Source: Pseudorhodobacter sp. PARRP1 (GTDB lineage: Bacteria; Pseudomonadota; Alphaproteobacteria; Rhodobacterales; Rhodobacteraceae). Taken from it: a stretch of 64,000 nt of DNA. The stretch covers positions 920,232 through 984,231 of the forward strand of contig NKIU01000001.1 in the NCBI GenBank assembly GCA_002256245.1. The letters are read 5' to 3'. Both the position numbers and the translations under genes were made by a program. Under the pieces are notes generated by a model. The model did no database searches. It worked only from the letters and a program-made list of their open reading frames with translations, and had not been told where the DNA came from. Of this stretch, positions 8,742-17,237 are shown in pieces (positions within the stretch are counted from its first letter, which is position 1; each line of letters opens with the position of its first letter).

Positions 8742-9644
8742 TCAGTCGGTGAAGTGCCGCTCACCGCGCGCTTCGGCAAGATCCATCTGGCGCTGACGCT
8801 CACGAAAGCGGGTGCGGTCGGCTTCGGTATATTCGCCCGCGCAATGGTGGCAGCAAGCGCCGCGTTCGTATTCCGGGCGATGTTTATCCGCCGCGCTGAT
8901 CGGGCGGCGGCAGGCGTGGCAACTGTCGTAATCGCCGGGGATCAGGCCATGCCCGACCGAGACGCGGCCATCGAACACATAGCACTCGCCGTTCCACATT
9001 GAGGATTCGGCGGGCACTTCCTCGAGGTATTTCAGGATGCCGCCTTTGAGGTGGAACACCTCGTTCACGCCTTGACCCAGCAGGTAATTGGTTGATTTCT
9101 CACACCGAATACCGCCTGTGCAGAACATCGCAATGCGCTTGCCGCGGTATTCGTCCTTATGCGCCTCCCACCACGCGGGGAAATCGCGGAACGTGCGGAT
9201 GTCGGGATCAACCGCGCCCTGGAAGGTGCCGATGCCCACCTCGTAATCGTTGCGGGTGTCGATCAGCGCCACGTCGGGGGAGGCGATCAGCGCGTTCCAA
9301 TCCTGCGGGGCGACGTAAGAGCCGACGCGCGCGACCGGATCGACATCGGGCTGGCCCATGGTGACGATCTCGCGCTTGAGTTTCACCTTCATGCGGCCAA
9401 ACGGCATCTCGGCGGCGAAGCTTTCCTTATGCTCCAGCGCCGCACAACCGGGCAGGCTGCGCAGATGCGCCAGCACCGCCGCAATGCCCTCGGCAGGCCC
9501 TGCAATCGTGCCGTTGATGCCTTCGTTTGCCAGCAACAGCGAGCCTTTCACGCCGTGCTGCGCGCACAGATCGGCCAACGGCCCGCGCAGGGCTGCGGGA
9601 TCGGGGAAGCGGGTGAAGTGATAGAGGGCGGCGACGGTCAGCAT
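8742..9644 (-). CDS. trhO: tRNA uridine-34 hydroxylase (rhodanese-like)
   Basis: A 300-residue member of the YceA/TrhO family, which hydroxylates uridine 34 of certain tRNAs to 5-hydroxyuridine. It has the family N-terminal domain (VAALYHFTRFPDP), then the rhodanese domain with active-site cysteine in FCTGGIRCEKSTNYLL, followed by a C-terminal cysteine-rich segment (DSCHACRRPI, RGACCHHCAG) that may bind zinc. It is monocistronic and converges with the IclR gene. It does not depend on its sugar-acid neighbours. Confidence 0.9.
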   Translation of the reverse strand: MLTVAALYHFTRFPDPAALRGPLADLCAQHGVKGSLLLANEGINGTIAGPAEGIAAVLAHLRSLPGCAALEHKESFAAEMPFGRMKVKLKREIVTMGQPDVDPVARVGSYVAPQDWNALIASPDVALIDTRNDYEVGIGTFQGAVDPDIRTFRDFPAWWEAHKDEYRGKRIAMFCTGGIRCEKSTNYLLGQGVNEVFHLKGGILKYLEEVPAESSMWNGECYVFDGRVSVGHGLIPGDYDSCHACRRPISAADKHRPEYERGACCHHCAGEYTEADRTRFRERQRQMDLAEARGERHFTD

Positions 9645-9770
9645 AGGGGCGATTTAAGCGCTGTGCCGCCGCAGGGCAATATGTTTGACAGCCATATCTT
9701 TCCGGCGGCTTTCGGTTGACCGATACGGTGGTGGCGCTTAACCCAAGAGCAACCGAAACAGGAGACTGCG

Positions 9771-10379
9771 ATGCGCCAGCCCCATGAAGCCCTGATCGTG
9801 ATTGATGTGCAAAACGATTTCTGCCCCGGCGGTGATTTGGCCGTGGCAGAGGGCGATGCGATCATCCCGCAGATCAACGCGTTGATGGCCGAATTTGGCT
9901 GTGTGGTGTTCACGCAAGATTGGCATCCGGCTGACCATTCTTCCTTCGCGGCCAATCATCCGGGGGCGGCGGCGTTCTCGCTGATCGAGATGCCGTATGG
10001 CCCACAAGTGCTGTGGCCGGTGCATTGCGTGCAAGGCTCGGCCGGGGCAGAGTTTCATGCGGATTTGCAGACCGATCCGGCGCAACTGGTTTTGCGCAAA
10101 GGTTTTCGGGCAGCCATCGACAGCTATTCGGCGTTTTTCGAGAACGACCACAAAACCCCCACGGGACTGGAGGGGTATTTGCGCGCGCGGGGCATTACCG
10201 CGCTGACCGTGGTGGGGTTGGCGACGGATTTCTGTGTCGCCTACTCGGCGTTGGATGCGGCAAAACTGGGGTTTTCCGTCACGGTGCTGGAAAATGCCTG
10301 CCGCGCGATTGATCTGAACGGCAGCTTGGCCGAGGCCCGCGCAAAATGTGTCGCGGCCGGGGTGCAATGGGTGGCCTGA
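9771..10379 (+). CDS. pncA: nicotinamidase / pyrazinamidase
   Basis: A 202-residue isochorismatase-fold amidase converting nicotinamide to nicotinate. The catalytic aspartate is D12 in LIVIDVQNDFCPGGDLAV, the metal-binding segment is QDWHPADHSSFAANHPG, the catalytic lysine is in LRKGFRAAID, and the nucleophilic cysteine is in GLATDFCVAYSALDA. CAGGAGACTGCG precedes the ATG. Its product is the substrate of PncB, encoded 2.3 kb downstream on the same strand beyond a histidine kinase gene. Confidence 0.95.
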   Translation: MRQPHEALIVIDVQNDFCPGGDLAVAEGDAIIPQINALMAEFGCVVFTQDWHPADHSSFAANHPGAAAFSLIEMPYGPQVLWPVHCVQGSAGAEFHADLQTDPAQLVLRKGFRAAIDSYSAFFENDHKTPTGLEGYLRARGITALTVVGLATDFCVAYSALDAAKLGFSVTVLENACRAIDLNGSLAEARAKCVAAGVQWVA

Positions 10380-10380
10380 C

Positions 10381-10405
10381 GCTCACGTAGCGTTAACGCT
10401 TGAGC
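10381..10405. promoter_or_regulatory. palindromic stretch after pncA
   Basis: A perfect 12-bp palindrome AGCGTTAACGCT (10389-10400) lies inside GCTCA/TGAGC arms (10381-10385 and 10401-10405). It begins immediately after the pncA stop and ends 38 nt before the kinase start. It could be a weak terminator or an operator. Confidence 0.4.
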
Positions 10406-10443
10406 GGTAGGGTGGCGCGGCAAGATGCAAAAGGCCGCCTGCG

Positions 10444-12780
10444 ATGAACCCTGCGATCAGCCAAGAAATCGGGCAGTTTATGGCTCGCAACAGCAGGGAT
10501 GGGCTGTTCCTGCGCTATGCGCGTGGGCGCGCGCGCGGATTTCTGATGCGCCAGACCATGACGCTGATCGGCGCGCTGAGCATTGCGGGGCTGTCTTCGG
10601 TTTGGCTGGGCGGTGTGGCCGCAGGATTGGCGTTGCTGGGCGAAGCCATTGATTGCACAGTTCTTTACCTAATCTCACGGCGATATACTCAGGCGCATGT
10701 GCCCACAGCCGCAAGGGTCTGCGCGGCGGTTTCGGGGCTGGTGCAGGCGATGACCATTGCCGCCTGTGTGATGATTTGTTGGCGATTGATTCCGCTGCAA
10801 GGCGCACAGTTTTTTGCTGCGGCGTTTCTGATGTCGGCGTCGATCAACGCCGGGTTGGTGCGCCGCTATTTTCCATTTGGCACCGGCCTGCGCCTGACGG
10901 CCTATGGCGTGACATGTTTGGTCATGCTGCTGTCGGACATCCGCTCGGACGCCTATCATCTGCGCGCCGAGTCGTGGTTTTTGTTCATTTCCGTGCTGAT
11001 CATGGCCTATACCGCAACCCTGTTCGTGCGCGCAGTCGAGCGTGGCCAAACCGAACGCTTGCGGTTCGAACAGGCGCTTTTGCAGGAAAGCATGGCGCTG
11101 GACGGTGCCAGAATTGCCGCCGCCGACGCCGCTCACAAGGCAGAACGGCTTGCGCTGGTTGCCCGGCATGCCACCGATTCCATCGTGTTTACCGCCCCCG
11201 ACGGCCGTATCGAATGGGTGAACGAGGGGTTTACCCGCGTGACCGGCTATAGCTTTGATGAGGCTGTCGGACAAAACCCCGGTGATTTGCTCAACAGCGA
11301 CGCCACCGATTTTGACGCCCTGACAGCACTGTCCGAGGCCCGCGAACAGTGCAAACCCGTACGGCTGGAGGTTCAAAACCGCACCAAATCAGGCCGGGTG
11401 ATCTGGGTTGATGTCTCAATGTCACCCGTGCTTGGAGCAGACGGAAAACCCAGCCTTTTCATCGCAGTAGAGCGGGATATCACCGAGGCAAAGGCGCATG
11501 CGATTGAACTGGCCGAAGCGCGCATCGCGGCCGAGGCGGCAGCGCGCGCCAAATCGCAATTTCTGGCCACGATGAGCCACGAAATTCGCACGCCGATGAA
11601 TGGGGTAATCGGGGTGGCCGAATTGCTGGAAGAAACCCCACTTGATGTCGTGCAAAGGCAATATGTCAGCACCGTCGTCGATTCCAGCCGTGCCCTGCTG
11701 ACCATTATCAATGACGTGCTTGATCTCTCAAAACTGCAGGCGGGCAAGTTTGATCTGGTGAGCGAACCTTTCTCGATCCACGAAGCTGTCGCGCGCGCCT
11801 TGGATTTGCTACGGCCCACAGCGTTGAAGAAAGCGATCGTGCTGCAAGCCGAGCTGCCAGACCTGCAATACCCGTATCTGGGCGATGCTGGCAGGTTGCG
11901 GCAAATCTTGTTGAATCTGCTGGGAAATGCCGTGAAGTTCACCGCAGCGGGGCGGGTAAAAGTGACGCTCAGCGCTACTTCAGAAGGCACGTGCGATAGA
12001 CTGCGCATTGCCATCGCCGACAGTGGTATCGGCATTGCGCCCGACCGGATCGGGCATGTGTTTGACAGTTTCGCGCAAGCCGACACCACGATTTCGCGGC
12101 AGTTTGGCGGCACCGGGCTTGGCCTGACCATCTCGCGTCTGCTGGCACAGCAGATGGGCGGCGATATCGAGGTGGAGTCTGAACTGGGCGTGGGGTCTGT
12201 CTTTACGCTGGTGCTGCGCTTGCCGCGGGCGCCCGAAAGCGCCGTCGCCGCCCCCAAACTGCAGCGTGCGCCGCAGACGAACCTGCGGCTGTTGGTGGCC
12301 GAGGACAATCGCACCAACATGCTGGTGACGCGCAAACTGCTGGAGCGCAGCGTCGCCACGATAGCCGAGGCTGAAAACGGCAAACTCGCGGTGGCGAGTT
12401 ACATGCGCGCGCAACCTGATCTGGTGTTGATGGATGTGTCGATGCCGGAAATGCACGGTCAGGATGCCACGCGCGAAATCCGCCGATATGAGGCGGCAAA
12501 TGGCCTGCCACGCTGCCCGATTGTGGCGCTGACCGCCTATGCCGCCGCAGAGGAAGCCGATCTATGCATTGCAGCTGGCATGGATGCGGTTTTGACCAAA
12601 CCCTTGATTCGTGCCGAGCTTTACGCGCTTTTGGAACGCACCGCCGCCGCGCGGGATCGTTTTGACGCGCCCCCCCTTCATGGCTTAGACAGGTCGCCAA
12701 AGGGAGAGCAGCCATGGTCGATATTGCCGCACGCGTCTGGAACCATAAGTGGAAAATCGACCCGATCGTCCGCTCGCTGA
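10444..12780 (+). CDS. hybrid sensor histidine kinase (membrane, PAS, HisKA, HATPase, REC)
   Basis: A 778-residue hybrid kinase. The N-terminal third holds about five hydrophobic segments (roughly residues 40-195), then a short coiled coil, a PAS domain (about 235-350), HisKA with phospho-acceptor H379 in [10 protein letters not shown], HATPase boxes [18 protein letters not shown] and GTGLGLTIS, and a receiver domain with phospho-acceptor D664 in [10 protein letters not shown]. No output regulator is encoded beside it. It lies between pncA and pncB. The frame overruns the pncB start by 67 bp. A C7 run at 12670-12676 explains this: with one C fewer, the protein would end DAPPFMA just before the pncB ribosome-binding site. 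Confidence 0.88.
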   Translation: MNPAISQEIGQFMARNSRDGLFLRYARGRARGFLMRQTMTLIGALSIAGLSSVWLGGVAAGLALLGEAIDCTVLYLISRRYTQAHVPTAARVCAAVSGLVQAMTIAACVMICWRLIPLQGAQFFAAAFLMSASINAGLVRRYFPFGTGLRLTAYGVTCLVMLLSDIRSDAYHLRAESWFLFISVLIMAYTATLFVRAVERGQTERLRFEQALLQESMALDGARIAAADAAHKAERLALVARHATDSIVFTAPDGRIEWVNEGFTRVTGYSFDEAVGQNPGDLLNSDATDFDALTALSEAREQCKPVRLEVQNRTKSGRVIWVDVSMSPVLGADGKPSLFIAVERDITEAKAHAIELAEARIAAEAAARAKSQFLATMSHEIRTPMNGVIGVAELLEETPLDVVQRQYVSTVVDSSRALLTIINDVLDLSKLQAGKFDLVSEPFSIHEAVARALDLLRPTALKKAIVLQAELPDLQYPYLGDAGRLRQILLNLLGNAVKFTAAGRVKVTLSATSEGTCDRLRIAIADSGIGIAPDRIGHVFDSFAQADTTISRQFGGTGLGLTISRLLAQQMGGDIEVESELGVGSVFTLVLRLPRAPESAVAAPKLQRAPQTNLRLLVAEDNRTNMLVTRKLLERSVATIAEAENGKLAVASYMRAQPDLVLMDVSMPEMHGQDATREIRRYEAANGLPRCPIVALTAYAAAEEADLCIAAGMDAVLTKPLIRAELYALLERTAAARDRFDAPPLHGLDRSPKGEQPWSILPHASGTISGKSTRSSAR

Positions 12781-14006
12781 TTGACACGGATTTCTACAAG
12801 TTATTGATGTGTCAGTCTATTTTCCGCAACAGACCTGATACGACTGTCACCTTCAGCCTGATCAACAGATCCAAATCAGTGCGGCTGGCCGAGTTGGTGG
12901 ATGAAGGCGAGTTGCGCGAACAATTGGATCATGTCCGCTCTCTCAGCCTGACGCGGGGGGAAAGCACATGGCTGCGCGGCAACACGTTTTACGGCAAACG
13001 CCAGATGTTCCGCCCCGATTTCATGGAATGGTTCGAGGGCATGCGGCTGCCTGCCTACCATCTGGAAAAGCGCGATGGCCAATATGAATTGACGTTTGAA
13101 GGCAGCTGGCCCGAGGTGATGCTGTGGGAAATTCCCGCGTTGTCGGTGCTGATGGAGCTGCGCAGCCGCGCCGTGCTGCAAAAGCAGGGCCGGTTTGAAT
13201 TGCAGGTGCTTTACGCCCGCGCAATGACCAAACTGTGGGAAAAGATCACCAAGCTGCGCGAGATTGAGGGCCTGCGGATTGCCGATTTCGGCACAAGGCG
13301 GCGGCATTCCTTTCTGTGGCAGGATTGGGCGGTGCAAGCGATGCAGGAAGGGCTGGAGGGCAAGTTCACCGGCACATCGAACTGCCTGATCGCGATGCGC
13401 CGCGAGGTCGAGGCGATTGGCACCAACGCGCATGAATTGCCGATGGTTTATGCGGCCCTTGCCAATTCGGACGCTGAACTGGCGCAGACACCCTATCAGG
13501 TGCTGGCCGACTGGCAGGAAGAACACGACGGCAATCTGCGCATCATCCTGCCCGACACGTTTGGCACGGCGGGGTTTCTGAAGCGCGCGCCGGATTGGCT
13601 GGCAAGCTGGACGGGCATTCGCATCGACAGCGGCGATCCGGCAGCGGGGGCCGAAATTGCGATTGCCTGGTGGAAGGAACGCGGCGAAGATCCGCGGCAA
13701 AAGCTGGTGATCTTCTCGGACGGGCTGGACGTGGACAAGATCATCGAATTGCAGGCGCAATTCCGTGGCCGGGTGAAGGTTTCGTTCGGCTGGGGCACGA
13801 TGTTGACCAATGATTTCCGTGGCTTGGCCCCAGATGATGGGCTGGCGCCGTTCAGCGTGGTGTGCAAGGCGATTGCGGCGAACGGGCGGCCAACGGTGAA
13901 GCTTTCGGACAATCCGAACAAGGCGATGGGCCCCGCAGACGAGATCGAGCGCTACAAAAGGGTGTTTGGCGTCGGCGATCAGGTGGCGCAAGCGGTGGTG
14001 GTTTAG
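12714..14006 (+). CDS. pncB: nicotinate phosphoribosyltransferase
   Basis: A 430-residue PncB, joining nicotinate to PRPP (with ATP) to give nicotinate mononucleotide in the Preiss-Handler NAD salvage route. Family marks are [16 protein letters not shown] near the N-terminus, [10 protein letters not shown] with the catalytic histidine region, TGTSNCLIA, and IRIDSGDP for phosphate binding, followed by [10 protein letters not shown]. The ATG is preceded by GGGAGAGC. It is downstream of pncA and the hybrid kinase on the same strand and its end overlaps the convergent kinase-like gene by 4 bp. Confidence 0.95.
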   Translation: MVDIAARVWNHKWKIDPIVRSLIDTDFYKLLMCQSIFRNRPDTTVTFSLINRSKSVRLAELVDEGELREQLDHVRSLSLTRGESTWLRGNTFYGKRQMFRPDFMEWFEGMRLPAYHLEKRDGQYELTFEGSWPEVMLWEIPALSVLMELRSRAVLQKQGRFELQVLYARAMTKLWEKITKLREIEGLRIADFGTRRRHSFLWQDWAVQAMQEGLEGKFTGTSNCLIAMRREVEAIGTNAHELPMVYAALANSDAELAQTPYQVLADWQEEHDGNLRIILPDTFGTAGFLKRAPDWLASWTGIRIDSGDPAAGAEIAIAWWKERGEDPRQKLVIFSDGLDVDKIIELQAQFRGRVKVSFGWGTMLTNDFRGLAPDDGLAPFSVVCKAIAANGRPTVKLSDNPNKAMGPADEIERYKRVFGVGDQVAQAVVV

Positions 14007-14941
14007 GCCATCACCCGTCGCGCGCACATCACGGCGCGCGCGATGTGCGAGGCGTGGATCGGATCATCCGGGGCAAGTCTTGGCGCAGCCCAACCAACCG
14101 AGGCGCAGCAGCGCGCAAGGGTGAACAGATCGGCCAGCGCTGCGGTTGCGGGGCGGGTTTGGGCGTAACCGGTCACCAAGGCATCGCGGATTTGCGGGTA
14201 ATCCGGCTCGTGCAGGTTCTGGCTGAGGGCTGTGCCAAGGTCATACAAGCGGAAGCCAAAGCCGGAGTCGTCAAAGTCGATCAGCGAAAGTGAATTTTTG
14301 TTCACAAGGATGTTTTCGCGCAGCACATCGGCGTGGATCGGGCCAAAATCGCCGCCGTTTTGTTGATGCGCAGTCATGCCGGCGCGCAAAAAATCGCGGG
14401 CGGCGCGCAGGGTTTCGGCTTGGGTCCGCGAGGCAGCGGGATGATCCCAGAACCGGCCCCAGAACGGGGTTTCGCCGACCAGCCCATCAATGTCCCAGCG
14501 CGGGCGGGTGAAATCGGACGGCAGAGTCAGTTGATCGGTGGCGGTGTGCACCTGTGCCAGCAGCACGCCAAGGGCATGGTGGCGCGGCTGGCGCTGGTCG
14601 GGGGCGCAGGGCAAGGGGTGCCCTGCCTCGCCGAACGCCTCGCCCTCCATCCAGTTGATGATCGAGGCATTGCGGCCGTTTGACAGTTTCACCAGAAAAT
14701 CACCCGAACGACTGGGCAAAGCGGCGGGCACGGCGACGCCCTTTGCAGCCAAAGCGGCGCACCACCAAAGCTCGGACCGGATCGCGGCATCGTCTTGGTA
14801 GCCCATTCGGTGCAGGCGCAGGGCGGCGCGCCCTGTGGGCAAGGCCACCTCGAACACCGCGTTCTCGCGGTTGCGCAGCAGGCGGATTACGCTGCCATTC
14901 CAATGGGTTGCAGCCTCGGCAGCCAGTGTGTTGACGCTCAT
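14003..14941 (-). CDS. aminoglycoside-phosphotransferase-fold kinase
   Basis: A 312-residue protein of the APH/homoserine kinase-like fold. The catalytic loop is [12 protein letters not shown], with its aspartate, and the metal-binding segment is [21 protein letters not shown]. The N-terminal lobe has [15 protein letters not shown]. This branch includes choline, homoserine and other small-molecule kinases; the substrate is not clear. It overlaps arfB by 4 bp, so the two are translationally coupled, and it converges with pncB. A role in drug resistance should not be assumed from the fold. Confidence 0.75.
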   Translation of the reverse strand: MSVNTLAAEAATHWNGSVIRLLRNRENAVFEVALPTGRAALRLHRMGYQDDAAIRSELWWCAALAAKGVAVPAALPSRSGDFLVKLSNGRNASIINWMEGEAFGEAGHPLPCAPDQRQPRHHALGVLLAQVHTATDQLTLPSDFTRPRWDIDGLVGETPFWGRFWDHPAASRTQAETLRAARDFLRAGMTAHQQNGGDFGPIHADVLRENILVNKNSLSLIDFDDSGFGFRLYDLGTALSQNLHEPDYPQIRDALVTGYAQTRPATAALADLFTLARCCASVGWAAPRLAPDDPIHASHIARAVMCARRVMA

Positions 14942-15360
14942 TCGTCGTCGCCGGGTTTGCCGCGCAGGGCTTTGACCTCGCCGCGTTGCACTTTCGCGGC
15001 GACACGGCGCAACTGGCTGCCATAGCTGGGCTTGGTGGCGATGCGGCGTTTTGGGGCGACAAGGGCGGCACGGATCAGATCGGCCAGCCGTTCTCGGGCG
15101 ATTTCGCGGTTGCGGGCCTGGCTGCGGGTGTCCTCGACCTGAAGAACCAGCGCGCCTTCCAGTGTCCAGCGCCGCCCGGCAAGTTTTTTCAGGCGCGTCT
15201 TGACGCTTGCGGCAAGGTTCGGGGAACGCTCTGCCTCAAACCGAAGTTCGACAGCGGTCGAGACCTTGTTGACGTTTTGCCCACCCGGACCAGAGGCGCG
15301 CACAAAGCTTTCGCTCAGCTCCCAATCCGCAATCGAAATGGTGTCGGTGATCCACAACAT
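14938..15360 (-). CDS. arfB: ArfB-type ribosome-rescue peptidyl-tRNA hydrolase
   Basis: A 140-residue protein with the release-factor GGQ motif in ASGPGGQNVNKVSTAVELRF (residues about 22-41) and a basic C-terminal tail (PKRRIATKPSYGSQLRRVAAKVQRGEVKALRGK split by a few residues), which in the family inserts into the empty mRNA channel of stalled ribosomes. It lacks the codon-recognition domain of true release factors and has the normal ArfB length. It overlaps the downstream kinase-like gene by 4 bp. Its 264-bp upstream region has an unusual leader with a strong SD, a small ORF and a terminator-like hairpin. Confidence 0.92.
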   Translation of the reverse strand: MLWITDTISIADWELSESFVRASGPGGQNVNKVSTAVELRFEAERSPNLAASVKTRLKKLAGRRWTLEGALVLQVEDTRSQARNREIARERLADLIRAALVAPKRRIATKPSYGSQLRRVAAKVQRGEVKALRGKPGDDE

Positions 15361-15391
15361 TGCGCCAAACTAGCGAGGGTTCTGGAAAAGA

Positions 15392-15426
15392 GAAAGGGCT
15401 GCCGGCCTGTATGCGGCAACCCTTTC
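15392..15426 (-). terminator. terminator-like hairpin just upstream of arfB
   Basis: The 13-nt arms 15392-15404 and 15414-15426 pair with one G-U, around a 9-nt loop. On the minus strand they are followed by TCTTTTCC, a short T-rich tract, 31 nt before the arfB ATG. This would end yhhQ or leader transcription, or attenuate arfB. Confidence 0.55.
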
Positions 15427-15497
15427 CGAGATCTAAGGAGATGGGCCAGTTAGGTATCACAAGCCCAATCACAGGTTGGTTTTCTAGAGGGCTGCCC

Positions 15498-15554
15498 CTA
15501 GAAAACACCCCCCATAACTGTCCCGACACCGCTCTCCAATATCACTCTAGACAC
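15498..15554 (-). CDS. possible 18-residue leader peptide
   Basis: A GTG start at 15554 is preceded by AAAGGAGGTGA with a 4-nt gap, the closest match to a perfect Shine-Dalgarno sequence noticed in the window. The product would be MSRVILESGVGTVMGGVF, ending in TAG inside the hairpin at 15479-15506. No family is recognised. The case for translation rests on the SD alone; it may instead be part of an RNA structure, because the SD is complementary to 15435-15450. Confidence 0.35.
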   Translation of the reverse strand: MSRVILESGVGTVMGGVF

Positions 15555-15612
15555 TGGGTCACCTCCTTTCAAAATGTTGCCGATAGGGAAAGCGTGACAC
15601 AGTTTTTGGCAT

Positions 15613-15618
15613 TGTCAA
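15613..15618 (-). promoter_or_regulatory. -35-like TTGACA after yhhQ
   Basis: A consensus TTGACA lies 7 nt after the yhhQ stop on the minus strand. A -10 at 16-18 nt spacing is poor (around ACGCTT). The position fits an internal promoter for the structured leader and arfB. Confidence 0.4.
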
Positions 15619-15624
15619 AAGGTT

Positions 15625-16245
15625 TTACACCGCGCGCGCCGTGTATTTTGCGATTGCGAGTCTGAATGGCATCAAGGCGATTAAATCGACGGCAACTTTG
15701 ACACTGAAATCCGCCAACCCCAGCGAAACCCACAGCGGCACTTCGGGGCCAAAGCCCAACAGCGGCACTTGGGCTGCGGCCCAGGATACATCACTTGCGG
15801 GGTCCAACCAGATGAAAGCACTGGAAAATGCCAGAGTGAAGAACAACACCGTATCGACACTGGACCCGAGGAATGAACCGAGGAAAGGTGCCCGCCACCA
15901 TGCGGTGCGGCGCAGTTTGTCAAACACGGTGACGTCCAGCAACTGGCCTATTAAAAAGGCAGCTCCCGAACCGATGGCCACGCGCAGTGTCACCAAGGGC
16001 CCAAATTCGCCGACGATTTGGGTGCCGACGACCGAACAAATCAGGCCCACCGCGAAGCCCGCGTAAACCACACGGCGGGCGGCCTTCGGCCCCTGAAAGC
16101 GGTTGACCAGTTCAGACACCAGAAAGGCGAAGGGATAGGTGAAGGCGCCCCAGGTCAGCCATTGGCCAATCGGATATTGCACCAGAATGTTTGAGGCCAT
16201 CACGATGATGGCCATGGCGATGACGCCAAGCAGCAGTTTGTTCAT
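15625..16245 (-). CDS. yhhQ: queuosine precursor (preQ0/preQ1) transporter, YhhQ/VUT-1 family
   Basis: A 206-residue membrane protein of the ECF-type YhhQ family (COG1738), which imports queuosine precursors. It has about six hydrophobic segments and the family stretches FVSELVNRFQGPKAARRVVY, AIGSGAAFLIGQLLDV and FLGSFLGSSVDTVLFF. The start MNKLLLGVIAMAIIVMASN at 16245 follows a candidate preQ1-I riboswitch at 16253-16281, which supports the substrate assignment independently. It is downstream of the phytase-like gene on the same strand. Confidence 0.9.
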   Translation of the reverse strand: MNKLLLGVIAMAIIVMASNILVQYPIGQWLTWGAFTYPFAFLVSELVNRFQGPKAARRVVYAGFAVGLICSVVGTQIVGEFGPLVTLRVAIGSGAAFLIGQLLDVTVFDKLRRTAWWRAPFLGSFLGSSVDTVLFFTLAFSSAFIWLDPASDVSWAAAQVPLLGFGPEVPLWVSLGLADFSVKVAVDLIALMPFRLAIAKYTARAV

Positions 16246-16252
16246 GTCGATT

Positions 16253-16281
16253 TCCGTTTTTTACAAGGTCGCGGAGACTTG
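16253..16281 (-). promoter_or_regulatory. candidate preQ1-I riboswitch for yhhQ
   Basis: Read on the minus strand, CAAG (16281-16278) pairs with CUUG (16267-16264) as P1 around a 10-nt loop UCUCCGCGAC that begins UC and ends AC, as in known preQ1-I aptamers. The tail UAAAAAA (16263-16257) is followed by CGG (16256-16254), which can pair with CCG in the loop to make the H-type pseudoknot P2. The CGGAA overlaps the weak Shine-Dalgarno 8-9 nt before the yhhQ ATG, so preQ1 binding would block translation. P1 is short (4 bp). Confidence 0.65.
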
Positions 16282-16340
16282 GTTGGGTTCAATTTGCCCC
16301 ATGCAGGACGCGGCGGAGTAGCGCGCTGGTGGGTCGGATG

Positions 16341-17237
16341 TCAATCGGGCAGTTGGTATTCGACGATCTGGGTGCGCAGGAAGAAGGTGAAGTTGTCATC
16401 CGCAATCATCGTCGCCGTCAGATGGCCTGCTGCGTCACGCCAGATTGAGACGCCTTCAAGGTTGTCGTAAAGCCCGACCGGGGTTTCAAGCAGAGTTTCA
16501 CCGGCATCAAAGCCCTTCCGCCCAAGAGCGAAGCGGCGCAGGCGGCTGGAAAAGCCTGCGAGGCCGCGGAAATCACGCTCCAGCAGGTAAAATTTGCCAT
16601 CGGGGCCAAAGTCTGCGCCCACCGGCAGATAGTTTTCGCTGCGCGGGATTTGCAGGCTTTTGTCCCATTTTCCAGCCTTGAAGCGATAGACCGGGAAGGG
16701 CTTGCCCTCGGCACCCGAGCGTTCGGGCAGCGTGTAGATCACGCCTGCGGCGTCGATGGCCAAAGCCTCGAGCGCGGAGTTGCGTTGCAGCTGCTTGAAG
16801 CCGTTGGCGATGGGCAGCGATTTCGGCGCGCCGTCGAGTTTGGGGTAATGCAGCACCCGCGCGGGGCCTTCAAACGAGACATAGACCGAGCCATCGGCAG
16901 ACAAGGCAATGCCTTCGCTGTCAGAATTACCGGGGCGCAGCGGCTTGCCGTCGGGATTATGGAGAAGTTTGACAGGGTTTGCGGCAACTGACGCAATCCG
17001 CCCTTCGTCATCACGGGTGATCTGGGCGGTGGTATAAGCGCCCTTGTCCGACAACACGATGATTTCGCGACCATTTTCGGCCACCTCTATGCCAGAAAAT
17101 CCGCCAAAGCGGGGATCGTCCATTTTCCAGCGATAGGCGTCCAGAAATCCGGGCGGCGGGGTTGGGCTGGCGCTGCCCTCCAGGCCCGCGATCAGCACAA
17201 GCCCCGCCGTTACGGCGAGGAAAGCACGTCTGTGCAT
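16341..17237 (-). CDS. secreted phytase-like esterase-like propeller protein
   Basis: About 298 residues. The ATG at 17237 gives MHRRAFLAVTAGLVLIAGLEGSA, a signal peptide with an RRAFL twin-arginine-like motif. The mature part matches the esterase-like activity of phytase family (PF13449 type): GGFSGIEVAENGREIIVLSDKG, DSEGIALSADGSVYVSFEG, LEALAID and VGLYDNLEGVSIW. The substrate is not known and phytate cleavage should not be assumed. The frame is open to 17348, but that extension has no signal-peptide sense. Its start overlaps the end of mepA by 28 bp. Confidence 0.8.
   Translation of the reverse strand: MHRRAFLAVTAGLVLIAGLEGSASPTPPPGFLDAYRWKMDDPRFGGFSGIEVAENGREIIVLSDKGAYTTAQITRDDEGRIASVAANPVKLLHNPDGKPLRPGNSDSEGIALSADGSVYVSFEGPARVLHYPKLDGAPKSLPIANGFKQLQRNSALEALAIDAAGVIYTLPERSGAEGKPFPVYRFKAGKWDKSLQIPRSENYLPVGADFGPDGKFYLLERDFRGLAGFSSRLRRFALGRKGFDAGETLLETPVGLYDNLEGVSIWRDAAGHLTATMIADDNFTFFLRTQIVEYQLPD

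Larger units (their letters stand above)
15385..15583 (-). ncRNA. candidate structured leader or small RNA upstream of arfB
   Basis: On the minus strand the gap between yhhQ and arfB reads as an ordered set of elements. A TTGACA -35 lies at 15618-15613. An SD AAAGGAGGTGA is followed by an 18-codon ORF (15554-15498). A hairpin with 9-bp arms lies at 15506-15498/15487-15479. A strand at 15450-15435 pairs with the SD region (14 of 16 positions pair, one of them G-U). A terminator-like hairpin (15426-15414/15404-15392) is followed by TCTTTTCC. ArfB starts 31 nt later. It may be an attenuation leader of arfB or a separate rod-shaped RNA. No known family was recognised, and the transcript ends are estimates. 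Confidence 0.45.

Noticed and set aside
11373-12383. 336-residue open frame on the minus strand
   Set aside because: Antisense to the kinase domains of the hybrid histidine kinase, Ser/Arg-rich, no motif.
14003-14941. aminoglycoside resistance gene
   Set aside because: The APH fold is shared by many metabolic kinases, and nothing in the sequence points to drug modification.
15550-15570. GGTCACCTCCTTTC resembling the 3' end of 16S rRNA
   Set aside because: Only about 14 bases match and no upstream 16S sequence is present; on the other strand it is a Shine-Dalgarno sequence before a small ORF.
15441-15665. small plus-strand ORF beginning MGQLGIT
   Set aside because: The SD-like AAGGAG touches the ATG with no spacing and the frame runs antisense into yhhQ.
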